Source: Himantopus leucocephalus (Eukaryota; Chordata; Aves; Charadriiformes; Recurvirostridae). Taken from it: a stretch of DNA of 64,000 nucleotides. Below are positions 1 to 61,671 of the stretch, piece by piece. Position 1 is the first letter of the stretch; each line of letters begins with the position of its first letter. The stretch is taken from contig RSEF01000017.1 in the NCBI GenBank assembly GCA_003993805.1, positions 9,007,155-9,071,154 of the forward strand, given 5' to 3'. A model generated the notes under the pieces. That model ran no database searches, was not told the origin of the DNA, and worked only from the letters and a program-made list of their open reading frames with translations. Made by a program: the position numbers and the translations under genes.

Positions 1-20
1 CTGTGATTCTGTGATTCTTC
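1..20 (+). repeat. CR1 LINE 3'-terminal microsatellite, cut by window edge
   Basis: The window opens with two and a half copies of an 8-bp unit, CTGTGATT, close to the ATTCTATG-type tail that ends CR1 elements. The body of the element would lie to the left. The stretch is short, so this is tentative. Confidence 0.4.
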
Positions 21-3000
21 AGCACACTCACATACATGGGCAGGAGACCACCCATGGCGGAGGTACACCACCATCAGGTCATGGTCCCTCCCTGCTCAGC
101 CACCTGGGTGAATTTTTTGCACTTAAAAAGGCAGAGTCGGTGCACCTTTTCCCTCTGGGTCCACAGGCAATGGCACAACCACAGCAGTCCCCAACCTCAG
201 GGCTGCGGCGCAGCACCCGCCTTTCGCAGGGCTGGGACCGTGCCTCAGCTACACTAAGGGATGTCCCCGTGGTCACGCTGGCAGTCAGCACCAACGCGAT
301 GCTCAGCCAACACAGGCGCTCTGCTCCCCGCCCCGGGGGGTTGGGGAAGTGTCCCCTGGGTGCAGCCCGTGGTTCCGCCCTGCCTGAGCCCAGGAAAAAG
401 AGAAAAAGGAAAATTTGCCGAGCTAAGGAGCAGCTGACAAAAAGCCAAGCACGGCGCAGAAAATTTCCTGCAAAGAGGAACATCTCGTTGTCAAATTAAC
501 ATATTAATAATTAGTCAGAATGAGAACATCAAGTCCCAGCGCCGGGCCCGAAGATGGCACGTTTGCTCTCTGCGTTCAGCTTTGTCGAGCAGCGATTCCA
601 GGGGTGCCTCTGAGCGTGACAGCCTGCACCTTACAAGATGTAATTTTAGCGCTTCAGAGCTCTCTTAGTTATGCATCTCTTAAAAAACAAGCGTGTTGGC
701 TTCTCTCTGAAGGAGAAAAACAGCTTCTTCTTTAGGGTTTTCATGTGTTTGATTTCTTTGGGGTGTTTATTTTTGCTCTGGGCTATTTGAGAAAACCCAT
801 TAAATACAAGCATAAATTGCTAAGTTTTGTTTGCTGTGAAGGTAGAAACACGCAGGGCCTGTCTGAACTATCGAGTTTGTGCCTCTGGAGAAAATCACTT
901 TGCTGCCATGATGCCCCAGGATGGAAAAAAATTTGCAGCCCGAGAAGTTACAAGGAATAAATGAAATGGCAATAGGTGCCATAAATAAAACTACAGCGCA
1001 TTAACGCTCCCCCTGCTTTGGAGATCAAAAGCAAAACCCGCTTTCAGTGCTGTGGCTCGGGGAAAACCTAGCGAGAGCCCCAAATCCAGCAGGCTGATTG
1101 TGTGCCCGGAGAAGATGCTGGCACTGAAGCTCTCCTCCATGCGAGAGGGCACCACCATTCTCCCCAGCTGGAAGCGCCGAGGGAGGGATGGGTTAAGAGT
1201 AAGTTATCTCCAAGGCTGTAACCATCCAAAGGATTGCTCCATAGTGCTTTTGCAGGACAATCCTGGTGGACCAGAGCTCGGCGCTGGTGATTTTGCAGTG
1301 ACAATCACTGGTGGGTTGCGGACTGCGGCATGGCATCCTGCGGCTCCAGAGGAGAGATGGAGACCAGCCCCGGGGAAGCTCTACAGACATATTGCCCGTC
1401 CCCGTACTTGGCCGTAAGCACCGAACGCCAGGGCTGGTATTCAAGCTTTGCGTTTGCCTGTCATTGCTCAAGTCATGCAGCTGTACTTTTGTATTCTCTG
1501 GGGTCAGTAGTGCCTCCTGGTTGAAATCAGAGCTTGGATGAAGCCAGATGCCTTGAAAAGCGTTAAAGCTCTGAGCTTTTGTACCATTGGGGAGCGGCAG
1601 GAGAGCAGCGCTGGTTAAACAGTGACCGACAGATGTCGAGAACATCAGCCCACCCAGTGGCTTCAAAGGTCGCTCTTGCCTGAAAGTAAGAAAAATACAC
1701 CTCGCTGCGGTGACAGGATCATTTTTGGGTAATTATGACAAACCGTTGCTGCCTACCTGCCGCTCTCACGCGTTGCAGCGCGGCAGAGCGGAGGGGCAAG
1801 CGGAGCAGGAAGGCAGAGCAGAAGAGGTGGCTGTGTCAGGCGGGCTCAGAACCAGCCCTCAGCACCACCGGGGGCTGCAGGGCCAGATCCTGCCACACCA
1901 CCCGCTGCGGTGCTGGGCAGAGCCTGGGCACGGGCTGCCCCGGCCGGGTGAAACACGGCTTATCTCTGGGAAGAAGGGTCGCACAGCGCTGGCAGGAGCT
2001 GGGATTGTTGAGTATTACAGAGACGGAGCACAGCTGACAGCCCTTGAGCCGATAATTCCTGTTACTGCTGCAGGCTGAGACATCACTGAGCGTTTCCAGC
2101 CACGCTGTGGGTGAAGGTCCCGGGCATCACCGCTGCCGCAGGCTGCATCCTTCACCCGAAGCGCGGCAGAGGATGGGGCGCGATGCTCTTGGCAGAGGGA
2201 CGCCCGGTTTGCAGTGCCAAGAGAGACAAGAATGAGCCTGATGCGACTCACTGCTGCGGCAGCAGTCTGTCCTGCTCAGGTCACCCATGTTAACAAAAAA
2301 TATTAAAAAAATCTGGAAATTGTCTGTCTGGGGGAGTGCCTGGCTGGCAGGAAAGCCAGAGCAGTGAATTTGCGAAGGCACAGCTCCTGCGCAAGGTGTT
2401 AAGAGAGAAGGGATGCATTTGGCTCGTGCTGTATTAGCTTTTGCTGGAGACTCTGCAGCTTAATTTACAGGTGGTGGTGATCTGCCAGGAGGCACCTCCA
2501 GCTCGCTTGCTCTTTCTCGTAGAAAGTCATGGAGAGGTTGTTTTTTTCCCCAGAGCTGTGGGTCAGATCAGTTCTAGTCTTTTGATTGAGACATTAATAA
2601 AAANAAAAAAAAAAAAAAAAAAACCCGAGTCAAACCAGGCCCGTCTGGGGAGAAGATGCTGGACAAAAGGCAGCTAACAATGAAAATAGCTCTGGCTTGC
2701 CCTGTGTGCTGCAAAAGCCTCGCTCTACCCAATGCTTTACATATTCTCTTCATGCTAAGGCACGTTCCTCTCCCCTTCTCATTATAGCCTCCCACTTTGT
2801 CTTGCTGCTTCTCTCTTTCCAGGAGAGCTTCAGTCGCACTAAGGAAGCCCAATACTTTGTATGAAAACACCCTTTCGCAGTTTTTCTTCTAGGTTGTTTG
2901 CCCAAACTCACCTAGACCAGAGGGAAGAAATGCCCAGAATCTGGTCTCTAAATTTAATCATAGCCAACGCCTCCTTTTTAGCCATTTTTATTTTTACCAC

Positions 3001-3459
3001 TCATGCAAACACGGTATTTAAGGAGCCGGGAGGAGCATCGCTTTGAGAGATAATAATAGAGCAGGGTACATCCCAACCAAAGCTGTCGTGTCTTGCAGAG
3101 AGCAAACGGGGTGTGATCACGGTGTGTCCCCGCACGGCGCGGATGGGGCTGGGAGCGGTACATGGCAGAGCTGTGCCTCTCCCGGCGTGCTGCACCCCCT
3201 GGCCACGGACCCCAGCCCCCTTCCCCAGCAGCTCCCGGGAGGAGCAGGAACGTGCCGGTGACCGGTGGTGCCACCCCAGGGTTGAAGCATGGCTAGAGGG
3301 AGCTGCATTTTGGAAAAGCCCCTTTGCGCCGTGCCGGGCGGGTGCTGGCGCGCAGGCAGCAGGGCTGGCAGGTGGTGAGCCCGTGGCTCCATCCCAGCCG
3401 GCCCCCGCGCAACGCCTGCTCCCGCACAGCCCTGGCCAGCAGGCACCCGCACCGGCGCT
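21..3459. other. Intergenic DNA downstream of COL5A1, no gene recognised
   Basis: I find no exon with convincing protein similarity here. The longest open frame (11-499, plus strand, 162 aa) is low-complexity and basic at its end and has no recognisable domain. There is a poly(A) run with a single N at 2604. The last 350 bp are GC-rich. Confidence 0.6.
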
Positions 3460-4312
3460 CCGAGCGGAGACCGGTGACGAGTGGGGTTCCTCAGGGGTCG
3501 GTACTGGGACCGGTGCTGTTTAACATCTGTGTCGGCAGAATGGGCAGTGGGATCGAGTGCACCCTCAGCAAGTCTGCGAAGGACACCGAGCTCTGTGGAG
3601 CAGCTGACACACTGGAGGGACGGGATGCCATCCAGAGGGACCCGGACAGGCTCAAGAAGAGGGCCAGTGTGAAGCTCATGAGGTTGAACACGGCCAAGTG
3701 CAGGGTCCTGCGCCTGGGTCAGGGCCATGCCCAGGATCAGTACAGGCTGGGGATGAAGCGATTGAGAGCAGCCCTGAGGAGAAGGACTTGGGGGTGTTGG
3801 TGGATGAGAAGCTCAACACAAGCTGACAATGTGCGCTCACAGCTCAGAAAGCCCCCGGCATCCCGGGCTGCACCCCCAGCAGCGTGGCCAGCAGGGCGAG
3901 GGGGGGGATTGTGCCCCTCTGCTGCGCTCGGGGGAGACCCCCCTGCAGTGCTGCCTCCAGCTCGGGGGGTCCCAACAGCAGAAGGACACGGAGCTGTTGG
4001 AGCAGGTCCTAAAGGGCACTACGGGAAAGCTGGGGAGGGACTCTTGGTCAGGGAGTGGAGCCACAGGATGAGGGGGAGCAGTTTTAAACTAAAAGAGAGG
4101 AGAAATTCTTGACGGTGCGGGTGGTGAGCCCCTGGCGCAGGTTGCCCCGAGAAGCTGTGGCTGCCCCATCCCTGGAGGTGTTCAAGGCCAGGTTGGACGG
4201 GGCTTGGAGCAACCTGGGCTGGGGGGAGGTGTCCCTGCCCAGGGCAGGGGGGTGGACTAGATGGATCTTCAAGGTCCGTTCCAAACCATTCAATGATTTT
4301 CTGATTCATCCC
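3460..4312 (+). mobile_element. Degenerate CR1 retrotransposon, reverse transcriptase 3' part plus 3' UTR
   Basis: The plus-strand frame at 3483-3524 reads GVPQGSVLGPVLFN, a typical CR1-type reverse transcriptase motif. It is followed by recognisable but eroded downstream segments, including a damaged catalytic box reading AKDTELCG. The frame is then lost through indels. From about 4115 the sequence is the standard CR1 3' region (GGTGGTGAGCCCCTGGCGCAG, later CTTCAAGGTCC), ending near 4312. The copy is 5'-truncated and cannot be mobile. Confidence 0.9.
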
Positions 4313-4964
4313 CTGTGAGCAATGTGTGCAGTAGGTTGTGATCCTGGTGGCCTCCTGTCCCACAGGTAACCTCTCAGTGGAGTCTCAGGTGGCTAATACA
4401 TGGCTGAGCATATGCTGAGGCCTCTTTTCTCTGCCCCACTTCCTACTCTTACAACCATAGTGTCCCGGTTTGAGGTAAAACCATAGTGACAGGCACGGCT
4501 CCACCACCTGAAGGAAGCCAAGGAAGTCCAAGACAAAAGACAGGGAGCCAACAGACATGCAGCTAGCATGAAGACCTGGGCCCCTTCCTCCAAAACAGGG
4601 CTAAAAAAGAAACCAAGGAGCAATAATTCCCATTTTACCAGCAGAAATCAAGTCACACAGCGATTCACGTTTTACCTTACAAAACAGCTGGGAAGCAAAG
4701 GTACACATCCTCATGCCTGGGTCAGCTCAGGTAACTGCACGGGAAAAACTCTTCAAGTTTCACTTTGTTTCTTAATACACAGAAGTGCATAAATCCCAGC
4801 CCAGTTAAGCCCCTGCCTGGTAGGATAAAAAAGAAGCATGACAAGCGCAGCAGACGCTGGCAGCCTTACACTTCCCCCTTGCCCTGCCCAGCCTGGCTCC
4901 GCTGCTCCTAACAGTGGTTGGAAACGCAACTGGGCTCAGCTGCATTGGTCAACTCTCCCTCCCC

Positions 4965-5225
4965 AGGGTGTACGGGGGGTGGGTGCTGCTCGGCTCCCCC
5001 CAGGGCCGGTGCGGGTGCTGAGCTCGGTCCTCTTGCTCTCCTTGCTGCATCCCGGGGGTTGCGGTGCCGACCCTGCGCCATCCCCGATGCCGGGGGAGGC
5101 AGCCCCTGCGCCGGGGCCGTGCCCGGGCAAAGCCCCCGGGCTGTGCCTGAGTTTGGGTCGAGCCGTCCCATCCTCGCCCCGTCCGCAGAGCAAAACTGAG
5201 CTGCCTCGGGTGCTCGCGCTCTCTT
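4965..5225. promoter_or_regulatory. CpG-rich block, possible small CpG island
   Basis: I count about 24 CpG dinucleotides in roughly 260 bp at about 70 percent G+C, which would give an observed/expected ratio near 0.7. It lies 1.5 kb past the COL5A1 polyadenylation cluster. It could be a CpG island or merely GC-rich avian DNA; no transcript start is visible. Confidence 0.35.
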
Positions 5226-5740
5226 TCAATAACCTGCTGCTGTTTTCTCTTGCGGATCTTCCCAAAATTACCCTCTGTGTTTCACTTAGCAGGCAGAGTT
5301 ACTGCATCGTAGCTCGAGCACCAAGTCAAGGACTTTCTGTTATACGAAAAGAGGTGAAAAATATGCCATAGCTTCTGTGCCTGGCAGCTCCGGAAACACT
5401 CAAATCCTCGCTCGGATCGCTGCTTTTTTTCCTAAGGGCAGATCAAAGCTCCTCTCGGCAGTGAGACCCTGAGGCATCTGCGAGGAGTGTTTGCTGCAAC
5501 CAGCAACGATCCAGTGCAAATCACAGCTGGCAAGTGGGCACGACGAGGTTAATGTCACCTTGAGGCATCATCAGCATCTAAGTCAAATCTTTCTAGCCAG
5601 GTCTAAGTAATTAAAGCTATTTTTCGCCCCTAGTTTCTTGCCCCAGCTGTGGTACCTCTGCATTTCTGGGGTCCATTTGGATAAAGCTTTGTCCATAATA
5701 CCCCAAGATTTGCCAAAATTACTCCTATAATTATAATAAT

Positions 5741-5784
5741 TATATATACTAATTACATACTCTCTATATATACTAATTATATAC
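5741..5784. repeat. AT-rich direct repeat, 20-bp unit twice
   Basis: The 20-bp unit TATATATACTAATTACATAC at 5741-5760 recurs at 5765-5784 with one mismatch, separated by CTCT. Confidence 0.8.
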
Positions 5785-6736
5785 TTAGGCTAAAGGACTT
5801 TGGCTCCTTATCTGAACAGCTCTTTTAATCTGAGATCCACCACCAATTGCAAAGCCGAAGAATGAAGGGGAGAGGCTGATGGGACACACAACTTGGTGTG
5901 GTCACTGCAAAGCTTTGCGCACAGAAGTGGGTTTGTGCACACGTGTCTGTGTTTGTACTCCACATACCTGCTGTGTTGCAAATCAGGACACATTTTCAAG
6001 GTGCAGGCATCTTCCTGAACCTGCAAACCAGCAGCACCAACCGAATGATCTTTGCAAGAAGCCCCCGAGAACCGGAGCGATGCGAATCCAGCAGCAGCGG
6101 TTGGTGTCGGCAGGCAGACGGGTGCGATTTCTTACAGCGGTTTCCAGAGGAGCCATCGTCTTCTCGCAAGTCCCTGGAGTGAAATCCGCAGGAGGTAAGG
6201 GGGAGAAGATGAGCAAAGTGTCCCTCACGTTGCTTCCCCCAGCACGTCCATGCAGCAGCACCCCGGGGCCGAGACATGACTTTGGGGTTGAGGAGCTCAC
6301 CAAGAAGTTGGAGAAATGGGTTTTTTTTCCTGAATTCATCTTGGGGTGAGAAGATCAGTCAAAGCAAAGGCTGCGGTGCCAAGGAAAGACTCCTGGGGTG
6401 CTGTTGCCACCGGGGTGGAGAAGGTGGAGAGCTGGTGGCCACCTGATCTTCTCATCCAAGTCTCAGCCACTGAAGTCCCCGGGTTGGATTTTTGCACTGT
6501 AGGGTCATTCCGAGTTTCTCACTGAGAAAAAAAAAAAGATTCTAGGCCTGGAAGTTCTTTCTCTGATGGGTTTGGTCTATTATTTTACAGTATATATTAC
6601 CTTTGAGCACTTTCACCGCTTCTCTGATGAACTCTTCCGGCTCCACTGAGCAGAGGGGTCGTGGGGAAATCACGCTGCAATCAACTTCAAGAAGACATTC
6701 ACATCATGTTGGTTTAGGTGGAAACAGTAAACTTGA

Positions 6737-6773
6737 TTTATTGAAAAAAATCTATTACATTTATTCCTTTATT
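6737..6773 (-). terminator. COL5A1: Cluster of three AATAAA polyadenylation signals
   Basis: On the minus strand AATAAA occurs at 6768-6773, 6760-6765 and 6737-6742. The last would place cleavage near 6710-6727. Further AATAAA copies lie upstream in the transcript (6836-6841, 6924-6929, 7021-7026), so shorter alternative ends are possible. Confidence 0.7.
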
Positions 6774-7584
6774 ACACAGGTTTAAAATATTTAAAAATAG
6801 CTCTTATGGGCATTACACTTAAATTTTATGACATGTTTATTGGACTTTGAAGAAATGTACAATATGTCATTTGACACTATATTTTAAAAAGGGCCTTATG
6901 TACTAAAATTTTTTTCCATAGGTTTTATTTTTCTTATCAACATTTGTTCAAGTCATATATATTAAGGGAGGAGGGAAATAAAATTACACAAAAAGAATGT
7001 CTGCAAATACAAGTAGTAATTTTATTGCAATATACCGTAGCTAAGTGGTCTGGGGAAATCGGAACAGTTTGGAGCTCAGTACAATTACAACACTGTGGAA
7101 TTCAACAGAGGATTTATTTTTTTTTTTTCTTAAAGCAAAGAAATAAAAGGAAAAAGAAAAGAAAAAAGCTCCCTTGATGAAAATTTGTAACAGAATCACA
7201 TGACCCAGACAGACGCACACGTGTGTACATACATCAATATATGGCTTATCTGTTGCAGAGAGGAACGTGCAACCTTTTCTGACCTTCCCACTGTTCCTGA
7301 ACAAGGCTCTTGCCAAGGTGACCGAGAAGCTGTATTCTCCTATATAATATTATATATTCCTTTTCACTGCTTTGCTGCCGGAGTCTGCAGTTTTTAGGGT
7401 AGCACCTTGGTTTTTTTCCCCCCTAAGTGTAATAAAAAAAATACGAGAGAACACAACAGAAGAAGGGAGAGGGATGGACACGGCTCTCCCAGGCCGAAAA
7501 GCACCGCGCGGCATCGCCGCTCTCTCCAGCACGGCTTCGCCTCCCTTCCTCGGATGCTGCTGCTCTCTGCTTGGGAAGGAGGAG

Positions 7585-7637
7585 GGAAAAGACATCATAT
7601 ATAGGCTTTTCTTCACAGTAAATGTGATGTCTTTTCC
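7585..7637 (-). promoter_or_regulatory. COL5A1: 3' UTR hairpin, 13-bp perfect stem
   Basis: GGAAAAGACATCA at 7585-7597 is the exact reverse complement of 7625-7637, with a 27-nt loop between. The loop itself contains CACA and TGTG that can pair around five bases. The transcript would form a stable stem-loop here. Its function is unknown. Confidence 0.7.
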
Positions 7638-7768
7638 TTTACGGTGAAAGACCCCCCTTGGCTCAAGCGTTGCTGTAATACTCCAGGCCAAAGAATAATA
7701 AAAAAACCCCACCCTGCAACATCTATTTTCCAGCCGAGAGATCTAACCCAAGGAAAACGGCCAGGGAG

Positions 7769-7793
7769 AAAACAAACAAACAAACAAACAAAC
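7769..7793. repeat. (AAAC)n microsatellite in the 3' UTR
   Basis: Six consecutive AAAC units; in the transcript this reads GTTT repeats. Confidence 0.9.
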
Positions 7794-7981
7794 GGGAAAA
7801 GAAGATGGTGTCAAGCAGGTTGCGAGCCAAAAACGCTGCATGGAAAAAAAAAAAAAATTGCCATCCTGGCAGAGCCACCGTGGGAAGACCAGGAAAATTG
7901 CAGACTCCCGGGAGCGCTCGGCGGGGGCAGGCACCCACGCGGCTTCGGCATCGCGTCGGGACATCCAACAAGTACATAAAT

Positions 7982-7989
7982 TAGCACCA
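7982..7989 (-). promoter_or_regulatory. COL5A1: miR-29 8-mer target site 1
   Basis: The transcript reads TGGTGCTA, a full 8-mer complement to the miR-29 seed (AGCACCA plus the A opposite position 1). Fibrillar collagen mRNAs, COL5A1 included, are established miR-29 targets. Confidence 0.7.
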
Positions 7990-8071
7990 CAAACATTCAG
8001 CGGCTGAGTACAATCTGGTATGGTTACCACCGTATAAAATGCATGAATATTCTCGGGGGGGGGAAGAAAAG

Positions 8072-8093
8072 AAAATATAAGCACATTTAATAC
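8072..8093 (-). repeat. COL5A1: Duplicated 22-nt 3' UTR element, copy 2
   Basis: In transcript sense the core reads TATTAAATGTGCTTATATTT. It matches copy 1 at 8926-8947 at 21 of 22 positions. Confidence 0.75.
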
Positions 8094-8305
8094 TTTTTCT
8101 ACACGGGCCGTATGAGCTACTGCAATACAGTTAAGGAAAGGAGCGGATCTTCTACATAACAAATACGAAGGTGGCATGCATTTATAATCAAAGACTGTAG
8201 CAAAAGCCTGCAGTCTGTGTTGAAAGTGGCTAAAAAGCAAAGGCTGGTGGGAGATTGGCCAATGGCAGGGTATCACCAGTGTTGTATTAAAGTTACTCAA
8301 ATAGA

Positions 8306-8313
8306 TAGCACCA
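8306..8313 (-). promoter_or_regulatory. COL5A1: miR-29 8-mer target site 2
   Basis: A second exact TGGTGCTA in the transcript, 324 nt nearer the stop codon than site 1. Two perfect 8-mers in a 2.9-kb UTR are unlikely by chance. Confidence 0.7.
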
Positions 8314-8437
8314 CAGAGACATGTAAAAATAAAAAGNTTTTTTTTTTCTTTTTTTTTTTTTTTACACTTTATATTCAGAGAGGACAAATGGATTTCCCCT
8401 GCCACTGCAATCTGCCGCTGGGAATGGATTTTTTTTT

Positions 8438-8456
8438 ATTATTATTATTATTATTT
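8438..8456. repeat. (ATT)n microsatellite in the 3' UTR
   Basis: About six ATT units after a run of T. Confidence 0.85.
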
Positions 8457-8925
8457 TAAAAGAACGCTGAAGGAAAAAAGAAGAATTAATTTAAAACACG
8501 TGTGTTAAGGTAAGCAAGTGTATAAAAAGGCAGCGACTCAATGCAGATCCTGCTTTTAGATCAGGGTTTTGCAGAAATCTTGTTAAAAAGTGGCCTTAAT
8601 TTCCTTATTTTGAAGCAAATCGTTCCAAAAGGCATCTGTGGCTCGGGGCGGGGTGTGGGGGGGGACTGGTTTGCCACTCATTGGGCCCTCATCCTGCCAA
8701 GCTTCGTGCCTGCGCGTAACTCCAAGCCCCTCCAGATCCAGGCTCGGGGTTGGGAAGAGGCAGGGGCGGTGGGGACGTGAGCCGCCGTCTTCGGTCCCAG
8801 GCTGGGACGGTGGTGGGAAGGCTGGGGGGTTTTAATACAGACAGGGTCACATGCATGTTTTGAAGACAGAAACATTTAAACATTTAAAATAATATACAAT
8901 ACAAATATTTACTTACAAACATACA

Positions 8926-8947
8926 AAAATATAAGCACCTTTAATAC
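8926..8947 (-). repeat. COL5A1: Duplicated 22-nt 3' UTR element, copy 1
   Basis: The transcript-sense core is TATTAAAGGTGCTTATATTT. It lies 854 bp before the second copy in the same orientation. Confidence 0.75.
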
Positions 8948-9635
8948 ATGGGAATAGAGATGCCCAGTGTGACTTTTAGCTATCAAATTCATGGGGTTAA
9001 ATTTTGTAAAATATAGAATTACGCGATTCAGTGGAGATATTAAAAATTCTGGAAATGGCCATGACGTCTGCTTGCGAGAGCCGATCCCAATCTCGCGGAA
9101 GTCAACGAAATGCATCCGACGAGCTTCGGCAGGGTTTGGGCTGGAGCCAGGACTGCCGTGGCACTTCAACCTCAAGCTGAACACAGGAGTTTCAAGTTTT
9201 TTCCGTTTTTCCTTAGAGACAAACAAACAAACACTAATGTATAGACAAGCGCTCGGTATCGCTTCGTGGCAAGAAGAAGAAGTCTTTGATGGCGGTGGGG
9301 TCTGCTCGGTGGCTGTGGAGCAGCAGGGCTGGCAGCGGCGTGGGGACAGGTCTCCGGGCCACGCGTGCGGCGGTCGGTCATGCGATTCTGTGTCTGTCAC
9401 GGGAACGGTCCTCTCGGTCGGCGGTTCGGTAAGTGTGGGTGCGGTGGCACAGAGGAACTTGGGAAAAACGAGGAACAAAACAAAACGGAAAAAAATAACC
9501 CATCGCTGTCCAGTTTCAGAACGTGCATGTGACAAGGAATTCCTTTTTTCTTTTTTCTTTTTTTTTTTTTAATTAATTAAATGGCGCAATGAGGTTACGA
9601 GGTTGCTCATTTGGAGACTAGTTTTCAGGTGGCTC

Positions 9636-61671
<52,036 letters not shown>

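Larger units (their letters stand above)
4313..6714. other. Intergenic DNA between a CR1 copy and the COL5A1 3' end
   Basis: No gene recognised. It contains a CpG-rich block at about 4965-5225 and an AT-rich stretch at about 5725-5785 with a 20-bp unit repeated at 5741 and 5765. The open frame 4838-5371 lies over the CpG-rich block and looks like a composition effect. Confidence 0.6.
6715..9635 (-). other. COL5A1: COL5A1 3' untranslated region
   Basis: The region runs from the TAA stop at 9636-9638 to the last strong polyadenylation cluster. The left boundary is inferred from AATAAA signals and is good to perhaps 20 bp. It is AT-rich with several homopolymer runs and AUUUA pentamers. Its 2.9 kb is similar to the long 3' UTR I recall for mammalian COL5A1. 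It holds two miR-29 sites, a strong hairpin and a duplicated 22-nt element, listed separately. An ambiguous base sits at 8337 beside a poly(T) run. Confidence 0.75.

Noticed and set aside
11..499. 162-aa open frame on the plus strand with a basic C-terminal part
   Set aside because: No recognisable domain, biased composition, overlapping antisense frames of similar quality, no promoter or splice context.
4448..4620. TGTCCCGGTTTGAGG start resembling an avian endogenous retrovirus LTR
   Set aside because: Only a short start resembles LTRs. I see no matching end, target duplication, primer-binding site or polyadenylation signal.
4838..5371. 177-aa open frame with a hydrophobic stretch resembling a signal peptide
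   Set aside because: It coincides with the GC-rich block, where stop codons are rare. There is no family resemblance and no conserved-looking cysteine pattern.
7400..7407. Possible third miR-29 site
   Set aside because: The transcript reads AGGTGCTA, mismatching the seed complement at its first position.
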